Position numbers and translations under genes: made by a program. A stretch of DNA of 64,000 bases. Origin: an uncultured Desulfobacter sp. Lineage in GTDB: Bacteria; Desulfobacterota; Desulfobacteria; Desulfobacterales; Desulfobacteraceae. Below are positions 6,995-15,860 of this stretch, piece by piece (the first letter of the stretch is position 1; every line of letters starts with the position of its first letter). The notes below the pieces were generated by a model. That model did no database searches. It was not told where the DNA came from and saw only the letters and a list, made by a program, of their open reading frames with translations. Location: contig NZ_OY781882.1 of NCBI RefSeq assembly GCF_963677125.1, positions 566,501 to 630,500 on the forward strand. The letters run 5' to 3'.

Positions 6995-9025
6995 ATGACC
7001 GATCACAATGAAGTTAAAATGGTTGAGATGGATTACTCCCAAGCGCGACCCAAGGCAAAAAATCCCCTGAAAATTCAGGATCTCTCCCTGCGGGACGGCC
7101 ATCAGTCATTGTTTGCCACCCGGGGCCGCACCGAAGATATGATCCACGTGGCAGAGCAGATGGATGAAATCGGATTCTGGGCCGTTGAGGTCTGGGGCGG
7201 TCACTCGTTTCATGCCATGCACCGGTATCTTAATGAAGATCCATGGCAGCGGCTTCGAACCCTGAAGCGGTATTTTAAGAAAACCCCCATTTCTATGCTG
7301 CTGCGTGGCCAGAAACTTGTGGGATACCGTAACTATGCTGATGATCTGGCCGAACTTTTTGTTAAAAAGACCGTGGAAAACGGGCTGGATATTTTCAGAA
7401 CCTTTGATGCGCTCAATGATTACAGAAACTTTGAAACCGTAGTGCCTGTGATCAAAGAATCCGGCGCACATTTCCAAGGCTGCATCTGCTACACCCTGAC
7501 AGAGCCGCGCCTGGGACAAGGGGTGTATAACCTGGAATACTATGTGAAAAAGGCCAAATCCCTTGAGGATATGGGTGCCGACTCCATCTGCATCAAGGAT
7601 GTGGCAGGATTGATGGCGCCCTATGATGCCTTTGAGCTGGTAAAGGCGCTTAAAGCAGAAGTTAAGCCCCCGATCCACCTGCATTCTCATTTTACCTCGG
7701 GTATGTCCTCCATGACACATCTCAAAGCTGTAGAAGCTGGGGTTGACATTATTGATACCTGCATGACCCCCTATGCATACAGAACATCCCATGCCGCGCT
7801 TGAACCCTTTGTGATGAGTCTTTTGGGCACCAACCGGGATACCGGATTCGACATTAACGCGCTTAACCGGATCAACGAGACCTTGGAAAAAGAGGTAATA
7901 CCCAAGTATAAACACTTACTGGATGACAGTCGGGTCTCCTTGATTGATATTGATGTGCTCCTGAACCAGGCGCCGGACTTCATGCGTGCCAACCTGGAAA
8001 AACAGCTTCGGGAAATGGATGCCCTGGATAAAATTGATGAGGTGTACAAAGAACTACCCAGAGTCAGAAAAGAGTTGGGTCAGATTCCCCTTGTCACACC
8101 CACCAGTCGGATTGTGGGTACCCAGACGGTGAACAACGTGCTGTTTGATACCAAAGAAGAGCGTTACAAGATGATTACAGCCCAGGTCAAGGATCTGTGC
8201 TACGGCCTGTACGGCAAAACTGCAGTCCCCATTGATGCCCAATTGCAGAAAAAAGCGCTCAAGGATTATGAAAAGGGTCAAGAACCTATTACCTGCCGGC
8301 CGGCTGAGATGTTGACGCCGGAACTTGAAAAAGCCAGGGAAGAGATTGGTGATCTGGCCGTGGACGAAGAGGATCTTATTTTGTGTGCCCTGTTCCCCGT
8401 GACTGGAAAAAAATACCTGATGCAGAAATACGGCAAAGAACAGGTGCCTGACACGGTCAAACCCATCACCCTGGAAGATGTTAAAAAACAGGAAGATATG
8501 ATTAAAAAGGCCAAAGAAGGCAAGCTCATTGAGCCTGCTGTGGATCTTCCTGAAAAAAGTGAATTTGCCAGAACCTTTAATGTGTTTGTGGACGGTGAAT
8601 GTTTTGAGGTGGGCGTTGATGAAGTGGGTGGTTCGCCCGTGATCTCCTATGCGGCTGTTGCTGCGGCTACGCCTGTGGTGCCTCCTGCTGCCCCCGCTGC
8701 CCCTGCCGCGCCGGTTGCTCCGGCAGCAACGCCGGTCTCGAAACCCGCGCAGCCAAGACCGACTGCACCTGCCCCAAAACCTGCACCAAAACCCGTTGAA
8801 GCTTCAGGGGGCGGGACACCTGTCCTGGCACCTATGCCCGGTATGATTGTAAAGTATGAGAAAAATGTGGGAGATGCGGTGACGGCCGGCGATACTGTAG
8901 TGGTGATTGAGGCCATGAAGATGGAAAATATCCTTCCTGCAACAGCTGACGGAACGATCACCGCAATAAATTTTAAACCAGGGGATTCCGTGGCCAAGGA
9001 TGATGTGCTGGCAACCATAGAGTAA
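6995..9025 (+). CDS. Transcarboxylase 5S subunit fused to biotin carboxyl carrier (pyruvate carboxylase B/OadA type)
   Basis: This is a 676-residue protein in three parts: an HMGL-like carboxyltransferase domain (residues about 25-300) with LSLRDGHQSL, SICIKDVAGL and the metal-binding HLHSHF motif; a PYC/OADA conserved domain (about 310-540); and, after an Ala/Pro-rich linker, a biotinyl domain with EAMKMEN, biotin lysine K642. It carboxylates pyruvate to oxaloacetate using the carboxyl group delivered on biotin. In Propionibacterium the 5S and 1.3S subunits are separate; here they are one chain. Together with the 12S gene it would link methylmalonyl-CoA to oxaloacetate without ATP. The ribosome site is weak (AGGAT). 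Confidence 0.88.
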   Translation: MTDHNEVKMVEMDYSQARPKAKNPLKIQDLSLRDGHQSLFATRGRTEDMIHVAEQMDEIGFWAVEVWGGHSFHAMHRYLNEDPWQRLRTLKRYFKKTPISMLLRGQKLVGYRNYADDLAELFVKKTVENGLDIFRTFDALNDYRNFETVVPVIKESGAHFQGCICYTLTEPRLGQGVYNLEYYVKKAKSLEDMGADSICIKDVAGLMAPYDAFELVKALKAEVKPPIHLHSHFTSGMSSMTHLKAVEAGVDIIDTCMTPYAYRTSHAALEPFVMSLLGTNRDTGFDINALNRINETLEKEVIPKYKHLLDDSRVSLIDIDVLLNQAPDFMRANLEKQLREMDALDKIDEVYKELPRVRKELGQIPLVTPTSRIVGTQTVNNVLFDTKEERYKMITAQVKDLCYGLYGKTAVPIDAQLQKKALKDYEKGQEPITCRPAEMLTPELEKAREEIGDLAVDEEDLILCALFPVTGKKYLMQKYGKEQVPDTVKPITLEDVKKQEDMIKKAKEGKLIEPAVDLPEKSEFARTFNVFVDGECFEVGVDEVGGSPVISYAAVAAATPVVPPAAPAAPAAPVAPAATPVSKPAQPRPTAPAPKPAPKPVEASGGGTPVLAPMPGMIVKYEKNVGDAVTAGDTVVVIEAMKMENILPATADGTITAINFKPGDSVAKDDVLATIE

Positions 9026-9050
9026 TTCAAATATTTTTGAAAAAACACAA

Positions 9051-9080
9051 CAGAGGGATGGTTTGACAACCATCCCTCTG
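9051..9080. terminator. Strong stem-loop after the transcarboxylase operon
   Basis: A perfect 13-bp stem (9051-9063 with 9068-9080) with a 4-base loop lies 25 bases after the stop. There is no clear T tract after it, so it may act as a weak terminator or as a 3'-end stabiliser. Confidence 0.6.
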
Positions 9081-9141
9081 TGCTTATTATGAAAGGTGCT
9101 GCAGGCGTGTAATCCAGCACAATTATCATAAGGAGAATACA

Positions 9142-9819
9142 ATGGCATTTGAGACCAAAGAAGAACTGCTTGAAAAATATTTGAAAATGGACAAGCCCCA
9201 TTGCCCCCATTGCGATGAGGAGATGACGTTGTGGGAGATTCCGCCCATCAACTTTTCCGATGGTCTGGGGTGGCAGACACCCTATCTGTTTGTCTGTTTT
9301 AACGATGCGTGTCCTTCCTACAAACAGGGATGGGAGGATTTGATGGAATCCATGGAAGCACCTGCCTCTTACCGGTGTTATTGCGAACCGGGCGCCGACC
9401 ATTTTGAATATATGCCCGTGTTCAGTCCCATCGGCGGTACCGGTTCCGTTATGGATGATGCTGCCCTTGTGGCCGAACAAGCTAAAAAAGAGCTACTAAA
9501 ACAGACCTTTTCCATTCTTACCGATTATTATATTTCCAAAGACTGGGATGAGATTTTAAAAATTTGCCTGGACCCTAATATTCCGCCTAAGGCGAGATTG
9601 AAAGCGGTGGAAATGGTGGCCGAGTTAGGTGATGCCACGGCTGTGGAGCACCTGATTAACCATAAGTTCCCGACCCCGGTATTACAGGAAAGGGTGCAAA
9701 AAGCAATTGAACAGCTTCATGAACGCCATTTCACAAGGGAATGCCCCTTCTGCGCTGAGATTATCAAAAACCGGGCCACTGTATGCAAACATTGCGGTAA
9801 GGATGTGCCTAAGGCATAG
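9142..9819 (+). CDS. Protein with two zinc-binding modules around a HEAT-like middle
   Basis: This 225-residue soluble protein has an N-terminal zinc-binding segment (residues about 20-65: CPHCDEEM, then C..NDACPSY), a helical middle (about 110-200) that reads like one or two HEAT-type repeats (IPPKARLKAVEMVAELGDATAVEHLI), and a C-terminal zinc ribbon CPFCAEIIKNRATVCKHCGK. The ribosome site AAGGAG is 7 bases upstream. I do not recognise a named function; proteins of this build are usually adaptors or regulators. It is separated from the transcarboxylase genes by a stem-loop and is probably transcribed independently, though read-through is possible. Confidence 0.7.
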   Translation: MAFETKEELLEKYLKMDKPHCPHCDEEMTLWEIPPINFSDGLGWQTPYLFVCFNDACPSYKQGWEDLMESMEAPASYRCYCEPGADHFEYMPVFSPIGGTGSVMDDAALVAEQAKKELLKQTFSILTDYYISKDWDEILKICLDPNIPPKARLKAVEMVAELGDATAVEHLINHKFPTPVLQERVQKAIEQLHERHFTRECPFCAEIIKNRATVCKHCGKDVPKA

Positions 9820-9934
9820 GACAAAAACGATATGAAGGAGCGTCATAGGGAATTAACCCCTGATAAAATCGGGCATTAATGCACCGCAAAAGAATGGATG
9901 ATGCCTAAATTTGCTTGTGACGCTGTAACCCTGG

Positions 9935-9973
9935 AAGGGTCTTAATTTCACTATTCCCGAAATTCAGACCCTT
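9935..9973. terminator. Stem-loop between convergent genes
   Basis: AAGGGTCT (9935-9942) pairs with AGACCCTT (9966-9973), with further ATTTC/GAAAT pairing inside. It lies between the zinc-ribbon gene and the convergent HsdR-N-like gene and may terminate either transcript. Confidence 0.5.
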
Positions 9974-9989
9974 GCTTAACGTTTCCGCT

Positions 9990-10502
9990 TTATTTGTTGA
10001 TCTTTTCCAGATTGAATGATCTGTAAATAATCATTTCACCGCTTCTTTTTTCCGGATCAAGGCGTTTGGCGTCGATTTTTTTTAACAGCGCCTGAGCCTG
10101 GGAATAATCTGGAATAGCTTCAAGCCCCTGCCCAATGGTTTCGCCAGTGACGGCATCTTTGATAATGACGCTTCTGGCATCCGTAGATACGGCGAAGGGC
10201 ACGATATGGTCATAGACCAGTCTGGCACCTGCCAGAATTTCTCGTTCATAAGATCCAATGGATCCCGCCACACAGGTGATGGCCATGAAAGGTCGGTCTT
10301 TCACACTTACAATCAGATCAATCACGGATGGATAGTCCTCACCCTTGAACTGCACGGTTAAAGGGACGTCCACAAGAATATCTGATTTGGCATATCCTTT
10401 GTTCTCCACCAAAAATTTTTCAAAAATCTGGCGGCTGGCTTCAGCGCCGACATTGTCTATTTCTTTGCCGGTAATATAGTCGGTGATTTGATCAAGTATC
10501 AT
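9990..10502 (-). CDS. Stand-alone HsdR N-terminal-like domain, probably inactive
   Basis: This 170-residue protein resembles the type I restriction enzyme R-subunit N-terminal domain family (HSDR_N): two helices, VDVPLTVQFKGEDYPSVIDLIV, then a core strand MAITCVAG and a helix with REILAGARLV. In active PD-(D/E)xK nucleases the core strand carries E-x-K; here it is T-x-V, so only the first Asp survives and catalysis is unlikely. No methylase or specificity subunit is nearby. It is the last gene of the rplU operon, 64 bases after gpmI. A nucleic-acid-binding or structural role is possible; none is known to me. Confidence 0.65.
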   Translation of the reverse strand: MILDQITDYITGKEIDNVGAEASRQIFEKFLVENKGYAKSDILVDVPLTVQFKGEDYPSVIDLIVSVKDRPFMAITCVAGSIGSYEREILAGARLVYDHIVPFAVSTDARSVIIKDAVTGETIGQGLEAIPDYSQAQALLKKIDAKRLDPEKRSGEMIIYRSFNLEKINK

Positions 10503-10566
10503 AATTTATACACTGCTAAATTAAAAAAAATTATTATTAATGTCGCTATTTATCCTCTTGAAAAGA

Positions 10567-12111
10567 TCAACTGATCAGGCACTGGCCTGTCATTTCCAAA
10601 GGCGGCTCTATACCGAGCACCTTGAGGATAGTCGGCGCAATATCTCCAAGCTTGCCGTCCGAAAGCATTATCGTCGTGGCGGGGGGGGCTGCAACAATAA
10701 ACCTCACCGGGTTTAGGGTATGGGCCGTATGAGGGGATCCGTCAGGGGCCAGCATTTGTTCTGAATTACCGTGGTCTGCGGTGATAAAGGCGGTTCCTCC
10801 GGTTTCCCAGATAGCTTCCACCACTCTTTTTACACAGCGGTCTACTGTTTCACACGCCTTTACCGCCGCATCAAATATGCCGGTATGACCCACCATGTCC
10901 ATGTTGGCAAAATTAAGCACAATAAATTGAAATTTTCCTGAATGGATTTGCTCGCAGGCGTTGTCAGCTACTTTGTCTGCGCTCATCTCCGGCTTTTGGT
11001 CATAGGTATCCACATCCCTGGGAGAGGGAATGAGTATACGCTCTTCCCCATCAAAAACGGCTTCATCTCCGCCATTAAAAAAATAGGTGACATGGGCGTA
11101 TTTTTCAGTTTCTGCAATGCGAAGCTGAGAAATTTTATTTTTGCTCAGGATCTCTCCAAAAATTTTGTCCAGATGTTGAGGACCAAAGGCTGCAGGTAAA
11201 TCAAAGTGTTCGTCATACTGGGTCATACACACAAAATCCCTGAGTCTTGGGTTTACTGTGCGTTCAAATCCGTCAAAGGTTTTTTCTGTGAACGCCCGGC
11301 AGATCTCCTTGGCCCGGTCTGCCCGGAAGTTGAAAAAAATGACACCATCTTTGTCTTGAATGTTTCCTTCACTGCCTGGGCAAAAAGTTACTGGTTTAAT
11401 AAATTCATCAGTTTCTTCCCGGTCATATGCGGCCTGGATGGCCTGGACAGGGGATAGGTTTGAAGCATCAACACCTTGGCCCTGGGTATAAAGATCATAG
11501 GCTTTTTGAACACGTTCCCAGCGGGTATCTCGATCCATGGCCCAGAAGCGTCCTGTCATGGTCGCCACCTTTCCTGTACCAACGGCGCTGATTGTTTCGT
11601 CAAGTTGTTTTAAAAAATCAATGCCCGATGTGGGAGAGGTATCCCGTCCATCCATGATAGGGTGAATAAAAACCTTTGTAATTCCCTTATCCTTTGCCAT
11701 TTTTATCAAGGCAAACAGGTGATTGATGTGGGAGTGGACCCCGCCATCGGAAAGCAGTCCCAAAAGATGAAGGCAGCTGTCGGCCTGTTTGACCTCGTCC
11801 ATGACTGAAACAAGTGCCGGGGTGGAGTAAAAACTATTATCCCGGATAGCGGTGTTGATCCGGACAAAATCCTGAGCCACGACTCTACCTGCCCCAATAT
11901 TCATATGGCCTACCTCGGAATTCCCCATGGTGCCGTCGGGGAGGCCCACGGCTTCACCACAACATTTAAGCGTTGTGTTTGGAAAATCAGCCAGAAGCTG
12001 GTCCAGAAACGGTGTATTGGCTGCAGCCACGGCATTGCCCTTATCCGATGGGTTAATGCCCCATCCGTCAAGGATCATCAAAATATTAACCGCCTGGTTT
12101 TCAGAACCCAT
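10567..12111 (-). CDS. gpmI: 2,3-bisphosphoglycerate-independent phosphoglycerate mutase
   Basis: This is a 514-residue enzyme of the alkaline phosphatase superfamily that interconverts 3- and 2-phosphoglycerate in the cytoplasm using two manganese ions. Visible motifs: N-terminal LMILDGWG, the catalytic-serine region GTMGNSEVGHMNIGAGR, HPIMDGRDTSP, FFNFRADRAKEI and the C-terminal metal ligands NFANMDMVGHTG and ITADHGNSEQM. The start at 12111 is chosen because AGGAGG (12118-12123) lies 6 bases upstream; in-frame ATGs at 12117 and 12126 are possible but fit worse. It overlaps the 3' end of rsfS by 11 bases, showing translational coupling. The length is normal for the family. Confidence 0.95.
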   Translation of the reverse strand: MGSENQAVNILMILDGWGINPSDKGNAVAAANTPFLDQLLADFPNTTLKCCGEAVGLPDGTMGNSEVGHMNIGAGRVVAQDFVRINTAIRDNSFYSTPALVSVMDEVKQADSCLHLLGLLSDGGVHSHINHLFALIKMAKDKGITKVFIHPIMDGRDTSPTSGIDFLKQLDETISAVGTGKVATMTGRFWAMDRDTRWERVQKAYDLYTQGQGVDASNLSPVQAIQAAYDREETDEFIKPVTFCPGSEGNIQDKDGVIFFNFRADRAKEICRAFTEKTFDGFERTVNPRLRDFVCMTQYDEHFDLPAAFGPQHLDKIFGEILSKNKISQLRIAETEKYAHVTYFFNGGDEAVFDGEERILIPSPRDVDTYDQKPEMSADKVADNACEQIHSGKFQFIVLNFANMDMVGHTGIFDAAVKACETVDRCVKRVVEAIWETGGTAFITADHGNSEQMLAPDGSPHTAHTLNPVRFIVAAPPATTIMLSDGKLGDIAPTILKVLGIEPPLEMTGQCLIS

Positions 12112-12493
12112 CGTCATCCTCCTCATCGGTTTGAGCCTGGATATTAAATTGACTCAGATCAACCGGTTCGGCATCACTCCACAAGCCTTCAAGGTCGTAA
12201 AACCTCTTGGCTTCGGTTTCAAAAACATGGATAATCAAATGTCCGAAATCCAGTAGTGCCCATTGGCCCTCCTTGACGCCTTCTGTGCCTGTTGCCTTTA
12301 TTTTTAAACCCTTTAGGGATTTTATAATGTGTTCGGAAAGGGAGGTTACCTGCCTGCTTGATCCAGCCTCTACAATGACCACAATGTCTGTGTAGGAGGT
12401 CAGTTCACTGACCATCAGTGCGGTTACGCTTTTGGGTTTTCGGTCAAATATAGGGGAAAGATAGGGGGTATATTCCTCTTCGAGGGCGATCAT
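12101..12493 (-). CDS. rsfS: Ribosome silencing factor RsfS
   Basis: This 130-residue protein of the Iojap/RsfS family binds ribosomal protein L14 and blocks joining of the subunits in starvation. The core motif is intact: YTDIVVIVEAGSSRQVTSLSEHI, then EGVKEGQWALLDFGHLIIHVFE and ERxFYDLEGLW-like RFYDLEGLW. The C-terminus has an acidic tail (DEEDDDGF). It follows nadD with an ATGA overlap and precedes gpmI with an overlap, the usual nadD-rsfS neighbourhood. Confidence 0.93.
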   Translation of the reverse strand: MIALEEEYTPYLSPIFDRKPKSVTALMVSELTSYTDIVVIVEAGSSRQVTSLSEHIIKSLKGLKIKATGTEGVKEGQWALLDFGHLIIHVFETEAKRFYDLEGLWSDAEPVDLSQFNIQAQTDEEDDDGF

Positions 12494-13134
12494 TTATATA
12501 AATCCTTTGTTCTGATAAAAGTCTTAACATCTTCAGGTACAAGTCCTGATATAGATTTCCCGGCTTTGATTCGATTCCGTATCTGTGTTGATGAAATATC
12601 AATTCTTGGTACATTGCAGATGCGGATAGGGTAAAGCCGGTCATGGACAAAAATATTATTGTCTTTAAGCTTGTAGCCTTTTGACACATGTTCGTCAATG
12701 AAGGATGCAAAAGGTGCCATACCGGTTTTTTCACCCCTCTGCATTACGATTACGGGCAGGGCTTTAAAAATATGATAGGCCTGTTTCCAGGATGGCGTGT
12801 CAAAGAAGGCATCGGAACCTAAAAGCAGGTGAAACCGGGTCTGGCTGCCAAAGATACGCTTAAATTCACAGATGGTATCAATGGTAAATGAGGGGCCTTT
12901 GCGCTGCAGTTCTATGTCGGACACTTGGAACCCGTTCAGATTTTTTACGGCATCTCTTACCATGGTAAGCCGGTCCCGGGCGGAGGCCAGGTTCCGGTTT
13001 GGTTTGTGGGGGGGCAGGGCGGACGGGTAGAGAATGATCGTGTCAAAGGCATACTGGGCCTTTACATATTGGATAATACCCAAATGGCCGTTGTGAATCG
13101 GATTGAATGTGCCGCCGAAAAGTCCTGCATTCAT
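12490..13134 (-). CDS. nadD: Nicotinate-nucleotide adenylyltransferase
   Basis: This 214-residue nucleotidyltransferase joins nicotinate mononucleotide to ATP, giving deamido-NAD in NAD synthesis. It has the N-terminal GLFGGTFNPIHNGHL with the T/H-x-x-H nucleotide-binding motif, YPSALPPHKP for substrate recognition, LLLGSDAF, and the C-terminal ISSTQIRNRIKAGKSI motif. It sits between obgE and rsfS; the obgE gene ends 34 bases upstream. Confidence 0.94.
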   Translation of the reverse strand: MNAGLFGGTFNPIHNGHLGIIQYVKAQYAFDTIILYPSALPPHKPNRNLASARDRLTMVRDAVKNLNGFQVSDIELQRKGPSFTIDTICEFKRIFGSQTRFHLLLGSDAFFDTPSWKQAYHIFKALPVIVMQRGEKTGMAPFASFIDEHVSKGYKLKDNNIFVHDRLYPIRICNVPRIDISSTQIRNRIKAGKSISGLVPEDVKTFIRTKDLYK

Positions 13135-13168
13135 TTTGGCTGTGTCCGTTAAACGTTGCCCGGCACGA

Positions 13169-14179
13169 TTACTTTTCTTCAGTTTTTGCTGCTTGAAGTA
13201 TTTGCGCCAGGTATTTGATCAAAGGTTTAACGCCTTTGCCCGTGGCTGCGGAAATAGTAAAAATAGTTTGATCAGGCAAAGCGTTTTTGAAGGCTTGAAT
13301 CCGGTTTTCCGTACCCGTAAGATCTGCTTTATTGAGTACCACAATCTGGGTTTTATTTGCCAGGGTATCGCTGTGCATTGACAGTTCGTTATTGATAAGC
13401 TGAAACTGTACCAACGGATCTTCCGGATCAATAGTTCCCGAATCAATAAGATGTACCAGAATACCGGTACGTTCAATATGCTTAAGAAATTTTAGCCCAA
13501 GCCCCACGCCTTCATGGGCGCCTTCTATCAGTCCGGGGATATCGGCCACAGCAAAGGGTTCGCCAAAGGGTGCTTCCACCATGCCGATGGTCGGAGTCAA
13601 TGTGGTAAAAGGATAGTCTGCGATTTTGGGACGGGCCGCAGATATGCTTGAAATCAGGGTCGATTTGCCTGCATTGGGCAATCCCACAAGCCCGACATCC
13701 GCCATGAGTTTAAGCTCGAGACGGAGTTTGATTTCAATACCCGGAATCCCGGGTTGGGCAAATCTAGGTACCCTGTTGGTAGATGTCGCAAACCGCTTAT
13801 TGCCCCGACCGCCCATGCCCCCCTGGGCCAATATGATCTCTTTGCCGGGATCAGTGAGGTCTGCAAGGATCTCATCGGTTTCGACGTTAGAGACAATGGT
13901 TCCGATTGGAAGCGACAGGTAGCAATGGCTGCCGTTTTTTCCATGCTTCTGTCGACCGAGGCCGGGGGCTCCGTTTTGTGCGCTTAAACGTTTCTGGCGG
14001 CGATATTCATACAGGGTCCGTTTTGAAGGATCCACCCGGAGGATAACATCCCCCCCATCGCCGCCATCGCCGCCGTCAGGCCCGCCTTTTTCAATGAAAC
14101 GTTCACGCCGGAAACTGACGCATCCTGCACCGCCGCTTCCGGACCTGATCGTAACAATGGCCTCATCAACAAACTTCAC
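13169..14179 (-). CDS. obgE: GTPase Obg
   Basis: This 336-residue GTPase acts in 50S ribosome assembly and stress control. The Gly-rich Obg fold occupies residues 1-158 (KGGPDGGDGGDGGDV and the following glycine arms). The G domain follows with G1 GLPNAGKSTL, G2 TTLTPTIG, G3 DIPGLIEGA, G4 NKADL and G5 SAATGKG. The C-terminal OCT domain of longer homologues is absent. The start codon is GTG (14179), overlapping the rpmA stop as GTGA. The rplU-rpmA-obgE order is widely conserved. Confidence 0.95.
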   Translation of the reverse strand: MKFVDEAIVTIRSGSGGAGCVSFRRERFIEKGGPDGGDGGDGGDVILRVDPSKRTLYEYRRQKRLSAQNGAPGLGRQKHGKNGSHCYLSLPIGTIVSNVETDEILADLTDPGKEIILAQGGMGGRGNKRFATSTNRVPRFAQPGIPGIEIKLRLELKLMADVGLVGLPNAGKSTLISSISAARPKIADYPFTTLTPTIGMVEAPFGEPFAVADIPGLIEGAHEGVGLGLKFLKHIERTGILVHLIDSGTIDPEDPLVQFQLINNELSMHSDTLANKTQIVVLNKADLTGTENRIQAFKNALPDQTIFTISAATGKGVKPLIKYLAQILQAAKTEEK

Positions 14180-14430
14180 CGGGCATAAACACTGACTTTT
14201 TTTCTGTCACGACCTTTTCTTTCAAAGGTCACGACACCGTCCATCTTGGCAAAAATGGTAAAATCTTTACCCATACCAACATTATTGCCGGGATGAATTT
14301 TGGTGCCGCACTGTCTGATAATGATATTACCGGCGGTAACTTGTTCTCCGCCGAATTTTTTTACGCCCCGCCGTTGGGCGTTTGAATCACGACCGTTTTT
14401 TGAACTGCCTGCTGCTTTTTTATGTGACAT
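14176..14430 (-). CDS. rpmA: 50S ribosomal protein L27
   Basis: This is an 84-residue basic ribosomal protein located at the peptidyl transferase centre. The mature N-terminus SHKKAAGSSKNGRDS and the GGEQVTAGNIIIRQ core are diagnostic. There is no N-terminal cleavable extension of the Firmicutes type. Second gene of the operon; its stop overlaps the GTG start of obgE. Confidence 0.97.
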   Translation of the reverse strand: MSHKKAAGSSKNGRDSNAQRRGVKKFGGEQVTAGNIIIRQCGTKIHPGNNVGMGKDFTIFAKMDGVVTFERKGRDRKKVSVYAR

Positions 14431-14495
14431 GTTTCACTCTCTTTCATTAACACGTTACAAATTTAATATACCTTGGAAACAAACGCTTGCGCTAC

Positions 14496-14807
14496 TTAAG
14501 CTGAAATGGAATCAATTCTAATTTCAGTGTAATGCTGTCTGTGTCCTCTCATTTTCCTGTAGCCTTTGCGCCGTTTGTATTTGAATACAAGCTGTTTTTT
14601 GCTACGACCTTGTTCAACGATCATCGCTTTAACCGTTGCATTTTCAATTTGGGGCGCGCCCAACGTTACGGTCTCACCATCGGAATATAAAAGGACATCA
14701 TTAAATTCAATTTCAGATCCTTCACTACCCTCAAGTTTCTCAACTTTTAAAACCTGATCTTCGTGGACCTTGTATTGTTTGCCCCCGGTTCTGATTACTG
14801 CATACAT
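14496..14807 (-). CDS. rplU: 50S ribosomal protein L21
   Basis: This 103-residue protein binds 23S rRNA in the large subunit. Typical L21 sequence: MYAVIRTGGKQYKVHEDQ at the N-terminus and KRRKGYRKMRGHRQHYT near the C-terminus. First gene of the rplU-rpmA-obgE-nadD-rsfS-gpmI operon, with its own promoter at 14863-14891 and an AAGGAGA ribosome site. Confidence 0.97.
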   Translation of the reverse strand: MYAVIRTGGKQYKVHEDQVLKVEKLEGSEGSEIEFNDVLLYSDGETVTLGAPQIENATVKAMIVEQGRSKKQLVFKYKRRKGYRKMRGHRQHYTEIRIDSISA

Positions 14808-14862
14808 GGGTTTATCTCCTTACAATCTGACATCATATATCGGGTACTTAAAAAAACTCTGC

Positions 14863-14891
14863 ATGATATAATTATTTGCCTGTATTGTCAA
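14863..14891 (-). promoter_or_regulatory. Sigma-70 promoter of the rplU operon
   Basis: The minus strand carries -35 TTGACA (14886-14891), a 17-base spacer and -10 TATCAT (14863-14868), giving a leader of about 50 bases before rplU. Confidence 0.7.
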
Positions 14892-14996
14892 TTTATTTTT
14901 GATTTTTATATCTGCTTCCGGAATGGGAACTGTCTTTTGGTGCTTTATTTCGTTTTTGAATGAAATTTAAAATTCGGCATTAGAGAAAAGATTTCC

Positions 14997-15845
14997 TCAA
15001 TAGTCATATGCATCGATCATTGTAGTTTTTATCCTGTCTATAGTCTGAAGATCCGGCTTAAAGGGTATCTGAGGCATCTTCGGCAAGGGTAACTCATGGG
15101 TCGCGTTGAAAGGCGTGTTTTTGATTTTCATATTGTATGCCGTGACCATTAAGGTCTCCAAATTAACAACATCCTCAATATTATAGGCCAAAAGGGTCTC
15201 TAACGCCTTCTCATTTTTATTATGCTGATAATCATGCCATAAGAAAACTGCAAAATAACCATCAACCCCATCCAGATCTCCACGGTCCAGTCCCAAGGCT
15301 TTTTCACAGTGTTTCAACCCACCGCTATATCCTAAACTCTTTAGCACATACCTCAAATCTATATGAGCATGATTCAATTGGATCCCAAATTGCTCTTCGA
15401 TAAACGGCACATCAAAGGTTTTTCCGTTGTAGGTAACAATAACATTGTAATTTTGAATGTCTTCTATGAAGTCTTCAAGATTCTGTCCCTGTATGTAATA
15501 TTGGATATTTTTTCCATCAAAGAGCGCGATTGTTGTAATCTCAAAACCGTACGATCTGATACCGGTTGTCTCTATATCAATGTATGCGGTGGATTCCCGG
15601 AATTCATTGAACAATCGCCAATGTTCGTTTGCCGGTAAAAGATCTGCAAAATACGCAGGATTGTTGTTTTCAAGATGCGTTAAAGCGGTTCTGGTGTATG
15701 ATACTATTGTCTCAAAACGTTTTTGTGAGATTTTAAAGGTATTTTCTGGTTTGACCTGCTGCCAGTTTATCAGCCCGGATGTCCATAACTGCTGCTCTGT
15801 TACAGCTCCGATACCGGGGATATGTTGAAATGAATTTGTCAGCAT
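14997..15845 (-). CDS. YprB-like ribonuclease H-fold 3'-5' exonuclease
   Basis: This 282-residue protein starts with a helix-hairpin-helix-like segment (FQHIPGIGAVTEQQLW) and then carries the RNase_H_2/YprB DEDD exonuclease domain. The catalytic acidic residues are visible in AYIDIETTG, VTYNGKTFDVPF and AYNIEDVVNLETL. Such proteins are predicted metal-dependent exonucleases on DNA or RNA; the cellular substrate is not known. It ends in a Pro-rich tail. The gene is 15 bases after the YjdM-like gene, so the two may be co-transcribed. Confidence 0.82.
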   Translation of the reverse strand: MLTNSFQHIPGIGAVTEQQLWTSGLINWQQVKPENTFKISQKRFETIVSYTRTALTHLENNNPAYFADLLPANEHWRLFNEFRESTAYIDIETTGIRSYGFEITTIALFDGKNIQYYIQGQNLEDFIEDIQNYNVIVTYNGKTFDVPFIEEQFGIQLNHAHIDLRYVLKSLGYSGGLKHCEKALGLDRGDLDGVDGYFAVFLWHDYQHNKNEKALETLLAYNIEDVVNLETLMVTAYNMKIKNTPFNATHELPLPKMPQIPFKPDLQTIDRIKTTMIDAYDY

Positions 15846-15860
15846 TCTTCAGTTTTTCTG

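Noticed and set aside
7106..7915. Minus-strand open frame of 269 codons inside the 5S gene
   Set aside because: Antisense shadow of a strongly conserved carboxyltransferase domain; no family features or ribosome site.
8647..9480. Long minus-strand open frame of 277 codons over the biotin-carrier end of the transcarboxylase
   Set aside because: It is the shadow of the Ala/Pro-rich linker and biotinyl domain; its product is low-complexity Gly/Ala and spans the intergenic stem-loop.
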